From positions 1,426,001 through 1,490,000 of the forward strand of contig CP053170.1 of the NCBI GenBank assembly GCA_014607495.2: a stretch of DNA of 64,000 nt, read 5' to 3'. The first letter of the stretch is position 1. The number at the start of each line of letters is the position of its first letter. The stretch is from Carposina sasakii (Eukaryota > Arthropoda > Insecta > Lepidoptera > Carposinidae). The notes under the pieces were generated by a model that saw only the letters and a program-made list of their open reading frames with translations, did no database searches and was not told the origin of the DNA. Of this stretch, positions 53,501-63,690 are shown piece by piece. Both the position numbers and the translations under genes were made by a program.

Positions 53501-56500
53501 AAATTATCAAGGAATCTGCTGGATTTCTGCCACCTCTGTAAAGCAGCTCGCGTAAACCTTCGACAAAATTCTTTAACAGTTACTTGATCTTCGACAGAAA
53601 GGCAATCGCCTATGCGGGATACAAGTGCACCAAACAATACTTCATGATTAAATGAAGTAGTCTCACTTTTTAGAAGAACAAACAAGTCTAAATTGGTGAT
53701 TAAACTTTCCATTATTTGATTTAAAATCACAGAGCAAATATTATTTAGTGTTAACAGTTACACGGATGTGAACAATTTAAATTAAAAGCAAAAGTTTAGT
53801 CCTTTTATAGCAAAAAATCGATAATTAGTTAACTACCCCCATTAGACTTTTCAAAGAAGTACTAAAGAAAACTTATAGTCGACAATATAACACATTAGCA
53901 CAACTAATTACCACATTAGCTAATCAGAAAAAAGTGATGCAGTCCAAAGATTGCATTGTTGCGCGATATTGCTAATTATTTAATCACCTATTTAGTCTCT
54001 TCAGAAGCCTAAATTATTAGAATTACTTAATCACTTACCTAGTTACAATGAAACTAAACAATTACTTAACAATTCTTTATGGTATTTTTAATGTATCTAA
54101 AATTGAAAACTTATTTTGGTTGATCAATATCCCACTGAGGCCGTGTGGTGTCCGGCAGAATAGAATAGCACCAACCCTCCATACACAGGGGCGTAAAAGG
54201 CGACTAATACGCTTGTATTAGTCGCCGTTTAGCCTGAGCCTCAATAGACCAGAAAATGGGCAGCAGCATTTTCATTATACTATGGTCTTTTACATCGATC
54301 TCCAACCTGCCTGCCAAGCGTGGAGATTATGGCAACATTCTCCCACGGGAGAGGCTCAGGTCCAGCAGTGGACTGTTATGGGCTGATGATGATGAATATC
54401 CCACTGAAAATAGATGTCTAAGTGCGGAAGTACAATAAACTTTTGCCTACCCTTTTGGAAGTAGACAGGGGATGCTAATTTTATATTTTGCGTTGTTAAA
54501 ATTCTGTGTTTCTCAACTTAAACACGAAAAGGAACCGTTTCGTATGTAAAAATAAATAAAAATATTTTGATGATTTTTAAAAAAAAATCGGCAGTGATAA
54601 CCGTTATTTGTAGTACGTCAAAAAATCATAAATAATTAGTACTAAAACTACCTGTAAGGATATTACGGTTTTCCTTGCCGTTTAAGAGATAATTAAATTT
54701 TTATTCTAGCTTCATACAAATTTTTCGTAAAAAAATTATAAGTCCTTTGTTTTTGTGCAGATTGATGCGAGTATCATTTGAGTATATGATAATAACTAGT
54801 AGAAGCGATATTCGATTAGAAATTCGGTATTTGCCACTTTTGATTCCTATGTCTATGAAAGCCGTTTTTCAGCCCACCGTGCGCCGTGGCGCCGTTTGAC
54901 GGCCGATTGGTGTAGTTGGTAGCGGCTCTGCCTGCGACGCCATTGGTCCTGGGTTCAAATCCCGGTAGGTGCAAACATTGATATGAAGAATATTGATGTT
55001 TGTTTCCGAGTCATGGATGTTTCTATACTTATCTATGTATTTATATACCGTTGCTTAGTACCCACGACACAAGACCTTAGGGATCTTAATGTGGGACTAG
55101 GTCAATGTGTTAAAAAAAAAAACACGCGTGTGTAGCCGCCAAACAGGTCCTTTTTCAGCTGGATGCTGCTGAGACAGGGTAGGGGTTGTCTACCATGTAA
55201 AACAGCGCTGGTTTTCAAAAGGGACCTAGGAGTGAACGTCGCAAAAAACATATATAAATACATAGATAAGTATACAAGGTGTAACAGAAAGGGTATGTTA
55301 AGCGAAAAGCTATGTAAACAGCCCACTATAGAGAACCTATTTCCAAAATTTGAGACTCGAAATCACATGTTTATTTTTCAAGATTGTATGAAAATTCCTG
55401 AGTTGTTTTAGGAAAATCTGGAAAAATAAACATGTGATTTCGAATCTTAAATTTTGGAAATAGGTTCTCTATAGTGGGTTGTGCGCTTAACATACCCCTT
55501 TTGTTACACCCTGTAGAAACATCCATGACTCAGCTGCATGCATCTCCTGTCATGTCATAGGATCGACTAAGGTACTCGGGCATTCTCTCAGGCGATAAAC
55601 TTAACTTAACTTAACTTAAAATTAACATCTGTCCTATACTAAACGTAGCTGTAGAATCTCCCTTAGATCCTGCAAATCTGGCTTCCCCGATTCGGGAACA
55701 GACAGAAGCTCTACTAGTAGCTAGATGGACAGACAGGCAGACTAATGCATTTAATGTTCTTCTAGTTATACCTAGAAGTATGGATGGATACACGAACGTA
55801 TAAAGAACAACGGACGTAATGCTGTCAATGCACAGATTGAAGCACCGAAATGGCGGCGCGTTGTGCGTATGTGCGTATTTTCTAGTAGGCGCCGAGCTTA
55901 GATTGTATGTGTGGGTGGATAACGCGTCATTACACATCCCTACTCCATGTAATATCGTTACCAAGCTTACTATGAATGCCTCACTCTGTGTATTGACAAC
56001 ACCCTGTCCGTTATTATTTATACGTGGATGGATGGATACACGTAAATTCTATTTCAAGGCAAGGTTAGTAAACACTAAATCAATCAGTAACCATCTTACG
56101 TTTACGAGCATTTGGTAAGTACCTCAACTGCTGAATGTCTAAATAACAATAAATCATGGAGCATTGAAACAATCTCGAGTTTACAACAAATATGTCTGAA
56201 ATAGCGCAATGCCATAGTATAGGCACAGTCAATAGTCAAAGTTCCTCTAGATAGAAGTAAAAACGTTCAATTCCGTATCACACACATGCATCAGCCTATT
56301 GCAGTCCACTGCTGGATGTAGTCCTCCCCCAGTGCACGCCACATAAAGGCTAATTTACACTTTGATTAGTGCGAGTGCAGGTGTTTAGCAATTGTGAGTG
56401 CGAGTGCAAGTACTTAGTGCTAGTTGTGTCCAATACTGTTTAGCAGCTGTGATTAGTAAACTTCAATTGATTGTTGGGCGTCGAACAGCAAGTATGAACA

Positions 56501-59500
56501 CAGCGAGTGTCCGCGCAACCATGCTAAACACTAACCACTAAACAAACATGTCCAAACGTGTTTAGAGCCAGACAAGCTGCGAGTCAGGGGGAAGGAAGGG
56601 CGCGCAGGACGGAGCTACTCGCAAAAAAATAGAACACCTTTCTATTAACTTTACTACGCTGATTACTAATCACTCGCACTTATCAGCTGCAGTCCACATG
56701 TGTTTTGTACTAATCACTGTGTAAATTAGCCTTAAGGCTACTACAATAGGAGGATTTTTGAACGTAGACACCATGATGCGTATTCTACTTTATGGACACT
56801 ACAACGCACCGTATCACTGCCAACGAAAGTGGTTATTGGTTAAGCTAGTTCCTAGAATAGCGGCGCCTTATCATTTAGCGGCCGTGAAATAGCGGCGAAT
56901 GGCGCAAATGGGGTCACTAGAATTCAATTTCAAAGAGTTTACAGCAAGGCTGTAAATTAGGTACTGCTCTCTAGAAAACCGTGCCAATTTTACTGGATTA
57001 GCGACGCTTTCGTCTGAGCTTTAATATCTATTGCTTTACTCTTATATTTAAAACAGCATTTCCTTGTTAAGACACTGTTAGGATAGAGATAATGTTAGAC
57101 TGTGGCATTACTTCCTCTGTTGCGTTTACAGTATCTAAGTGTGGGAGAAACGTTTTCATACGTTACCTTGGTGGTCTGGTAATCGGGAAACCAATTTCCT
57201 GTCAATTCTAAGAAATACCAGAAATAACTGACTAACTGAAAAGTGTAGAGGTTTTTTCAACCTATAGCTAAGTAAATAAATATAAATTCTTCCCGTTTAA
57301 TATTTTGTTATTCCATTTGTTAGGCCATAATTTACCGGGATTCGAACCCAGGGCCTAAGGTGCAATGGGAACAAATGTGGAAGGTGCTAATGATCTGTCC
57401 CATTACCCAATAAGAGTGCTGATGCGAGGCTTCATACATCATATTCACACATCAGCTGCATCTTCTGCCGTGCATGTCATAAGAATCGACTAATGATTTC
57501 AGGTTGTCTCACAGATCAAGCCCTGCTATGGCTTCTATGGCTCAGATGTAAGAATCTCCTTTATGATCTTGCAGTTCTGGGTACCTTATTTTGAGAACAC
57601 AGCCGTAAGCATACATTATACAGGATAATTTTTGGTCGTCAACGTTTCCGAAAACTACGGAATCTCCCCATCATTACGATCATTTTTCTCCATGGAAGCA
57701 TACCTGGGAAGTGTGTGGTTTCCAAAATATTAGGGTCCAAAGTTGAGTAAATAGACTGCGTTTTTCTGCATAAATGCACATAGACGCACGTAGCAAGATT
57801 TTTTCACGAGAAATAATTAATATCTGTCTATAAATAAACTAGCATAAACACTAGACACTATAAATTTCGCCAGATCAAGTAATTGAAAAAAAAAAAAAAA
57901 AAAAAAAAAAAACCCAGCATTTTTTTTGGCATAAACTTACTTTATTTTATGTATAGAGTACGCACCCTTCGTTAAAGGTGGCCACAAAAAAACATCCTGT
58001 ATGTATATGTATGTATATTATGTATTTTATGATTTTTCCAGAGAAAATCAAGAGGATCCGACTTGCTGGACAAAGTTTGTGAGAGTTTGGACATAGAGGA
58101 ACGAGACTACTTCGGTCTTCTCCACCTGTTTAGAGGAGACCCTCGAGTGTGGGTGGACCTGAAGAAACGCCTCTCCAAGACTTTTAGAAGTAAGTTTATC
58201 AGACGGTGCCAGTATCAGACGAGGCTCCAGTGGAACAAATAACAAAACATGTTTGTTCATTACTTTTTCAGATGAGCCCTGGGACGTAAGGTTTGCTGTC
58301 AAGTTCTACCCACCAGAACCTTCGGAACTGATGTCTGACGTCACGCGCTATCAGCTCACGTTGGCTGTGAGGCGCGACCTGATGGAAGGTACATATCTAT
58401 ACGTCACTGTTTAGCACTCCTAGGAACCAGCTAGAAACCAGCTGTTCAGCTATCCTGTGCTGATGCGGAGCTTCACTAGAATATACTCGTATCAGCTGCT
58501 TTTCCCTCTGTGTATGTCGTAACAGTCGCCTACCAAGTAATAAATAAGATCTCCGACCGTATTTCGGTCAAGGCGACCAATCTCTACGGAGATTAGCCAG
58601 GTACGCAGGAGATATTATAGTGCACAAGTGTGTGCGCAAACACAGATGCACTCTCTATTCCCTCACTCTCATAGTCCGATGGGACGGAAAGCCGACACGA
58701 CCGGAGAGAGATAGGGCGCTGGACCAACGGCTTTACGTCTTTCCGAGGCACAAGATAAGTGACAATTTCACAACATTAAAATCTGTACATGAAATAAATT
58801 CATTGGTACAGGCCCGTGACTGGGATCGAACTTATGCCTCCCGCTTGGAAGTTGCACGTCTTAACCACTAAATATTGCGGTGCGGAAAATACTTACATAA
58901 ACCCACGGCTGTGTTCCCGGATTGGGGAAGCCAGAACTGCAATATCATAAAGGAAGTTTCACAGCCACGTCCATAGTGGGGATAGATGTCAATGATAGTG
59001 ATAAGTTACTATAGCGTATCACCTGAGAGAATATATCTCACTAGCCCATTGCTGTCTACTGCTGGACGTAGACCTCAGAGCACGCCACATGGCTCGATCT
59101 CTCGTTTTCACCATCCAGTCACTACCAGCCGTCCTATGTCATCGGTCCATCTAGCCGAAGGGCGTCCAACGAAGCTCGCCGAGGCGCGGTTTGCATTCGA
59201 GTTACTTAATAGGATCACTCAATGCTAGCTTAGCTCCACGTAATCTACAATGACTGCCCCTTCCCACCAGGTCGCCTCACCTGTTCCGTCATAACCCACG
59301 CGCTGCTCGCCTCATACGTACTTCAGGCCGAGCTGGGAGACGCACCAGGTGTTACGTGCGGCCTGACCGACCTCACGCGTCTGCAGGCGGTGCCGCTCAG
59401 GGTCATCACTCCGGATCTTGAAGAGAAGGTCGCCGAGCTTTATAGGAAGCATAAGTAAGTTGGGGCAGGAGATGAGCGTATTTAATAAACCATACATGAA

Positions 59501-62439
59501 CAATGTAAGTACGAGTACATACGGTTAGGTTCCGAAGTAGTAGCCAAATGACGTAGCCAAAACTATAGGTGCACGAAAGAAATCCTCAAGCCACATTTCG
59601 ATAGATAGATAGATAAATAGATAGATAGATAATTTTTATACAAGGGCGATATTAATGCCTTCCATGGCATCTAACAGCTAACTGGTTACTTGGGAACTGT
59701 AAAATTCTTGTGGTGTAGCAAATACCTAAATGGAAAGTAAAAGGAAACATAACAATTTCTCTATCCTACTATATGTATATGTACAATAGGGCTTAGGCAA
59801 TTTAACGATTTTACCTAACGAGCACCAGCAAAATTCACAAAGTTATCGAAACACATCACAAACGCGCTAAATAAAAACTTCCTATGCAAAGAAATCCTTC
59901 GCTAACTTAACGAATTTCTCTGCAAAGTTCCACAACAACTGCCAACATCATTTCCAGAGGTCAAACCCCAGCTGAAGCTGAACTAAACTACTTGGAGAAT
60001 GCGAAGCGTCTTGCTCTGTACGGGGCAGAGTTACACGCGGCGTCTGACGCGGACGGGGCAGATATACTTCTGGCGGTCGGGGCAAATGGAATTGCTGTGT
60101 TCAGGGACGGGTGAGTAAAGCCTTAATATCTTTGAGTGTTGGCATACTGATTAAGTATCTAATATAGGCTGCCTTTCCTCCAGAGATGTGATGCTATGGA
60201 TAGGTGATATTGATATCCAACAATCAAATTAATTGACATCATATCTAATGTCTGTAGTCTCTGCCTACCCTCTTGGAATATAGGCCGAGGTTATGTATGT
60301 ATGTATATCTAATGAAAAGGCAGTCTTTAGTCTGGTTTGGTTGTACCACAGAAGTTGCATGATATTCTGCTCTTTTGATTAGATTTGACATGATAGAAAA
60401 AGATGGAGCCGCCCACTTCAACGCTATGCGTATTCAACAGCAATTTATTTGTCAATCTTCAAGTATCTTCTGTAATTGTTCTATTTCATCATCATCATCA
60501 GCCTATTGCAGTCCACAGCTGGACGTAGGCCTCCCCCAGGGCACTCCACAAGACTGCCATGGGGGCTATTTGCCCATAGCCACCACGCTGGACAGGCGGG
60601 TTGGTGACCGGTTCTATTTATAATACTATAAAGTATTTACGGTAGCTATCAAGAATTCTCAGAGCAGAAATGGTATACTGACAATTGTGCTTCAAAACAT
60701 GGTAGGTACGAGTAGCTCCGGCAAGCTATCAGTGGGACAAGCAGGTGGGATTATCCGTAACGCTATCGTCACACTGAGACACTAGGTATCTCATAGGTTT
60801 TGCTTGCGAGTCGATAGCGTTACGGCGCTTAAAAAGGTTCAAAACTCGAGCAGGCCGAATGCGTATGCGTAGACGTGCATGTACCCCTGAGTTGTAATAA
60901 CAAACAGTAGAAGACAGGACACCCGAGCCTATTCAGTTCCATACATTACAAGTTATCCTACCTACAGTTCACTCATAAATATAAACTTCTTCCCAGTGTG
61001 CCGATGAATCGTTTCCCCTGGCCTAAGATTCTGAAGATCAGCTACAACAAGCGAGCCTTCACGCTGAAGCTGCGCGCGAGTGAGTTCGACGAGTATGAGA
61101 CTCACCTCGGGTTTCGCCTCGCCTCGACTCGCGCCTGCAAGAAACTGTGGACGAGTAGCGTCGAACACCATGTGTTTTTTAGGTAAGAAACTATCTAGCA
61201 AAAAACCATAGTCATAAGTCTGCCTTTCCATCAGAGACTTGCTACGCTAAGTTGCTATGGATGCACACTTTACTAGCATACACATCTTTGGTGGAAAGCA
61301 CGGATCACCCCCTTCACTCATAGAAAATAGTACATTCTTCTATGCTGCTCTGGGAGTGAAAAAAAAAGTATAATACTACAGCTGCTTCTCTTCCCGGGCA
61401 CGAGTAGAGGGACAAGAGGGTCTTGGTGTTTTGTAGGCGATGGGCTGACCACCTGTCACTACTAACCGAACTTGTACATCTCAACTATACCCTCAAAATT
61501 GGTCAGAAGTGACACCATGTGTTTCTATCGGGCCTTGGTGCTCTGCCTACCCCGTAAGGGATAAAAGCGTGATTATATATACTCGTATGTATGTACAAAG
61601 AAAATCTAGTACTTACAAACCTTAGTTCCTGTGGTGATGTGGGGCTTCACTAGAATACACCAGCTGCATCTCCTTACGTGTATGTCGTAACACTAAGGAA
61701 CTCGGGGGCGTTCCCTCTGGTAATGCGCTAGCAGCTTATCTCTGATCTTTTACTAGTGGATCTGCTATACTAAACGTGACTGCAGAATCTTGGATCCTGG
61801 ACTTATAGCAACCTATTTTGAGTACACAGCCGTTGGGTGTATAGTTTGACACTCAGTACCTATTGTGTTAAACACTCAACGAAGTCCCAGGAAAACATCA
61901 TTGCACCAGTCAATGACGTGAATGTATGCTGCGAGCAAGTAACTCAAAGCTTCAAACCCGAACACACAGATGGCGCTAGCAGGATGGAAATTAAGAAAAA
62001 TCAGATATTTATATTAGGCGATGAACAACTATCTGGGTCGTCACTTTCTGTACAAAAGTCTAGACAGGGACGGTGGAATGATAAATATATACCTTTCGGA
62101 TTTATCAAACCATATGCCACTTCTGCACAAATACTGGAATATTGTTATAATAATATAGGTACGTAGTTTTTAATTTTAAGTATAGGTCGACATGATACTA
62201 ACCCATATGATGTAGGTATTTACAAACTTATGTCTTGCACTAAAACTCCTCAAGGACGCTAATTTGTGTTTTTACGAAACCCCATAGGCACCCACATTAA
62301 CAGTTATTCTCCTTACAGACGCGAGGCCCCGGTGGTGGTCGCCCGTGTGTCGGGGTTCCCGCGGCTCGGCTCCAGGCGGATCTCGTGTCGACGCACACTC
62401 CGGCAGATGCAGAACCCTTGCGTAGAAGTCGCTGCTTAG
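50525..62439 (+). CDS. Band-4.1-type FERM domain protein (5' end uncertain), seven exons
   Basis: Exons 50525-50646, 58042-58189, 58272-58388, 59271-59454, 59958-60110, 60997-61182 and 62319-62439 join in phases 0,1,1,2,2,2 to 342 residues ending at TAG 62437-62439. The F1 lobe is RVRVELIDGEHIVVELD plus SDLLDKVCESLDIEERDYFG. F2 contains KFYPPEPSELMSDVTRYQLT, THALLASYVLQAELGD and TPAEAELNYLENAKRLALYG. F3 contains NRFPWPKILKISYNKRAFTL, LGFRLASTRACKKLW and VEHHVFFR. This order matches protein 4.1/coracle-type FERM domains, which link membrane proteins to the cortical cytoskeleton. Only about 39 residues follow F3, so this isoform lacks a long 4.1 tail. The first exon begins in phase 1; a 5' exon lies upstream, or ATG 50530 is the start. 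Confidence 0.9.
50961..50965. repeat. Transib target-site duplication CGCCG (left)
   Basis: Identical to 54882-54886 on the other side. Five-base GC-rich duplications are the Transib hallmark. Confidence 0.93.
51598..53712 (-). CDS. Transib transposase (RAG1-core family)
   Basis: 704 residues from ATG 53712 (an in-frame GTG lies 18 bases upstream). The N-terminal third is variable and Ser/Lys-rich, with a basic KRSRKPFEDLGNKQKKRR. The RAG1-like core follows: first Asp in SKWGFDGASNQS (about residue 301), second Asp in MMTMIDAKVC (about 400), zinc pair CYLC (about 417), a block SLHARINCMECLLHIAYRLD, zinc His pair in VHKLLIHG, and the catalytic Glu region SEEASESRNKDFRRFR, aligned with the corresponding block of RAG1. 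The C-terminus is acidic. The DDE triad and the zinc ligands all appear present, so the enzyme may be active. Elements of this family are the proposed source of the V(D)J recombinase RAG1. Confidence 0.95.
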   Translation of the reverse strand: MESLITNLDLFVLLKSETTSFNHEVLFGALVSRIGDCLSVEDQVTVKEFCRRFTRAALQRWQKSSRFLDNFRRLYGNWLQANIDWPSCVQTLVNRETIDDIHTISQEPSTSSSVSAVTSSSVGTMTKRSRKPFEDLGNKQKKRRSDDHTSEDSSELAYAAAARLKEEGHGDIASVIEYMMKNPEAAATISETLKKPVKKVVFTAEKALGLLLSLKLSKWQYITLREAAIREGANDIYPSYYKVQQTKLSCYPPNQSVSVTDSSARITLQALLDITVTRILQSLSDDVQNKQLKLISKWGFDGASNQSRYKQKMEGEQDDSSIFMTSLVPLKLTDGDNTLWTNPKPCSALYCRPVQFTFVKESEAVVIDHKRQMDDEIKDLIPTESSNNNRVTHHLMMTMIDAKVCTYLSEARSNASCYLCLAKPTEMNRLDVVTSKTVCSDVYEFGLSSLHARINCMECLLHIAYRLDFKQWAARSNEHKEMLQTRKKHIQDKFKDELNLLIDIVKQGSGTTNDGNTARKFFEFPNTTAAITGLDEELIKRFAVILQAITSGEKIDVNKFKDFSRKTAEKYVELYDWYYMSATVHKLLIHGADIIEKNDIVPIGALSEEASESRNKDFRRFRENHSRKRSRQDSNQDILNMLVISSDPLLSAQRPKLDSKRKLSFFGETLDLIQFQETEFEFLDVTNLDSDSELESDNENDENS
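54139..54394 (+). mobile_element. 256-base retroposon (R4 family) inside the Transib
   Basis: Flanked by the 13-base duplication AATATCCCACTGA (54126-54138 and 54395-54407). It ends in 'ggctgatgatgatg' and contains the R4 core 'gtccagcagtggactg'. The target duplication and simple-repeat tail show LINE-driven insertion after the Transib had landed. Confidence 0.92.
54901..55111 (+). repeat. SINE-A (tRNA-derived), full copy
   Basis: The head has an A box (TTGGTGTAGTTGGTAGCGGC) and a B box (GGGTTCAAATCCCGG), with a tRNA-like fold. The body includes 'cgagtcatggatgtttctat' and 'cacgacacaagaccttaggg'; the tail is poly-A. It starts 15 bases after the Transib target duplication. Confidence 0.85.
55275..55513. 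mobile_element. MITE family 2 copy
   Basis: Palindromic copy with CAAGGTGTAACAGAAAGGGT and TTGTTACACCCTG ends, TA flanks, and a small deletion in the right arm. Confidence 0.85.
55514..56346. other. Intronic sequence of the FERM gene with R3 and R4 pieces
   Basis: R3 at 55540-55690 and an R4 piece at about 56285-56340. The rest shows no recognised feature. Confidence 0.45.
56347..56732. mobile_element. PIF/Harbinger-like MITE
   Basis: 386 bases with inverted ends AGGCTAATTTACAC and GTGTAAATTAGCCT, flanked by TAA at 56344-56346 and 56733-56735. A 3-base TAA/TWA duplication is the PIF/Harbinger signature. The interior is non-coding and has further sub-terminal 'gattagt' and 'gcgagtg' repeats. 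Confidence 0.85.
56736..57620. other. Intronic sequence with a tRNA-like fragment and an R3 copy
   Basis: A reverse tRNA-like B box (CCGGGATTCGAACCC) lies at about 57340 and an R3 copy at 57415-57605. Otherwise nothing recognised. Confidence 0.45.
57621..57999 (+). mobile_element. MITE family 1 copy
   Basis: Full-length copy with TA flanks. Its right end is 42 bases upstream of the FERM exon starting at 58042. Confidence 0.85.
58460..59030. repeat. R3 piece, reverse SINE-B and second R3 piece
   Basis: R3 at 58460-58530. The SINE-B reverse copy at 58553-58880 has both boxes visible on the minus strand. R3 reverse at 58905-59030. All lie in one FERM intron. Confidence 0.75.
59030..59210 (+). 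repeat. R4 repeat copy
   Basis: 'ctagcccattgctgtctact', 'ctggacgtagacctc', 'atggctcgatctctcgtttt'; similar to 1750-1980. Confidence 0.65.
59601..59640 (+). repeat. (GATA)n microsatellite
   Basis: Run of 'gatagatagataaatagatagatagat', interrupted once, in a FERM intron. Confidence 0.85.
60111..60996. other. FERM intron with an R4 copy
   Basis: R4 at 60488-60615 ('cagtccacagctggacgtag'). The inverted 'ggattatccgtaacgctatc' and 'cgatagcgttacgg' at 60748-60825 are part of an unnamed inverted repeat. No coding sequence. Confidence 0.5.
61346..61600 (+). repeat. Dispersed repeat R5, copy 2
   Basis: Nearly identical to 35703-35970, including a (GTAT)n-like tail. It lies in the last FERM intron. 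Confidence 0.85.
61630..61825 (+). repeat. R3 repeat copy
   Basis: 'gtggggcttcactagaatac', 'gctatactaaacgtgactgc', 'gtacacagccgt'. One of the more complete R3 copies. Confidence 0.7.
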
Positions 62440-63209
62440 GGTTCACCTGTGGGGGTGAAAACGGAAGCGCCTCCGTCCCCGCCGGGCCACTAGTTCATGT
62501 TTGACCTGTCTAGGATTTGCATTGGATTGTGGTGGTCTCTTGCATCTTTCAATGGTGTAAATCTTCGAAGGGCCATGCCTTGTAAAGTATATAGTGTTTT
62601 GTGTCCATGCCAGCTCCTGTAGTATATATCTAGCAAAAGCAATGCGATAGCAAATATGGTATAACATTCGCTGATTGCTTGTAAAATAACTAAGTTATAC
62701 CATTCTCAAAGGAATTAAACATTGTACAATACAATTTTTGCTGTCGCATTGCTACTGCTTTGCTTTTTCGCAAGATACGTAATCAACCTACGGATTCCCT
62801 GGTTTTTGGGTGAAGAGATATACCTAGCTACGTTTGTCACGCAACAACTGAGTTAGTCACGCCTACGTTATGTATTTTGTTTTTAAAACGATTTTGTTGT
62901 TGGTATATGTGCCCGAAATGCAATAATAGCTTAGAAACCTCAAGTGCCATCACTAGTAATAAGAATTTTAAAGTAAGTGTATAATTAATTATGCTGGTTA
63001 AAACTTAGATTTCAGTAGGTACTTACCTGCTTTTAGGTTTCTTCAAAAACTCCTTGTTCAACCTTACATGGTAAAATAACTTTACGAGAAGATTGAAGTT
63101 CCTTTACTATTTTCACAAAATATAAATATATTCTATTACATAGTAATTATTATGAAAATAATGTAAAATCCTCGGATGTTAGGTAGGTATTAGTGAAAAA
63201 GGTTAAATA
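62440..63209. other. FERM gene 3' flank
   Basis: 3' UTR and beyond. A degenerate inverted-repeat pair ('gcaaaagcaatgcgatagca' and 'tgctgtcgcattgctactgc') spans about 62629-62790, probably a MITE relic. No gene recognised. Confidence 0.45.
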
Positions 63210-63690
63210 CAGGGTGTTTGTGACAGCCAGGCAAATCTTGACTTCAGACCATGACTCTGAGACGGAAAACACTGAAAATTTTCGCAGGAAAATTCAAACA
63301 TTCTCCGATATTTTGATATATTTTTATTTTAGAAAAAAAACTTAATTCGTTTAATTAGGCCTTAGATAATGACTTAAAAATTAAATTTTCACCAAAAGAT
63401 GATTTTCAAACAAAAAAAAAATCCCTCAAAAAAGTTCAAATAACTGATCAGTTGATTAGAGTTCTAATGGAGAGTTACAAGTGATCCAAAAAACAGCAAT
63501 GTGTCACACAATAACCAAAAGCCCATTTAATTAGACACAGGATCGCCCAATAAAATTGGCGCGGAGAGCAAAGATTACTGATAATCAAATGAAAAATAAA
63601 TTTCCTGCGAGTTTTAACACTGTCGTATAACTCAACACAATGGTACATGTTCAGCATTTCAGTATTTGCCTGGCTGTCACCCACACCCTG
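63210..63690. mobile_element. 481-base MITE with about 30-base inverted ends, TA target
   Basis: The left end CAGGGTGTTTGTGACAGCCA is matched in reverse by GGCTGTCACCCACACCCTG, about 27 of 30 bases pairing, flanked by TA. The interior is AT-rich and non-coding. The first bases resemble MITE families 1 and 2, so all three may be moved by the same TA-targeting transposase. Confidence 0.85.

Larger units (their letters stand above)
50966..54881 (-). mobile_element. Transib DNA transposon, apparently complete
   Basis: 3916 bases with terminal inverted repeats of about 350 bases each (50966-51316 and 54531-54881), nearly identical over their length. They start with the heptamer CACGGTG followed by GGCTGAAAAACGG. 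It is flanked by CGCCG duplications and carries one intact RAG1-like transposase frame on the minus strand. CAC-initial heptamers and 5-base GC-rich duplications define Transib. It sits in the 7.4-kb intron of the FERM gene. A 256-base retroposon interrupts it at 54139-54394. Confidence 0.96.

Noticed and set aside
53713..53730. Six extra residues at the start of the Transib transposase
   Set aside because: They depend on a GTG start; ATG 53712 is the first standard start.
55611..56118. Overlapping open frames of about 100 codons on both strands
   Set aside because: No family resemblance; they include repeat R3 and look like chance frames.
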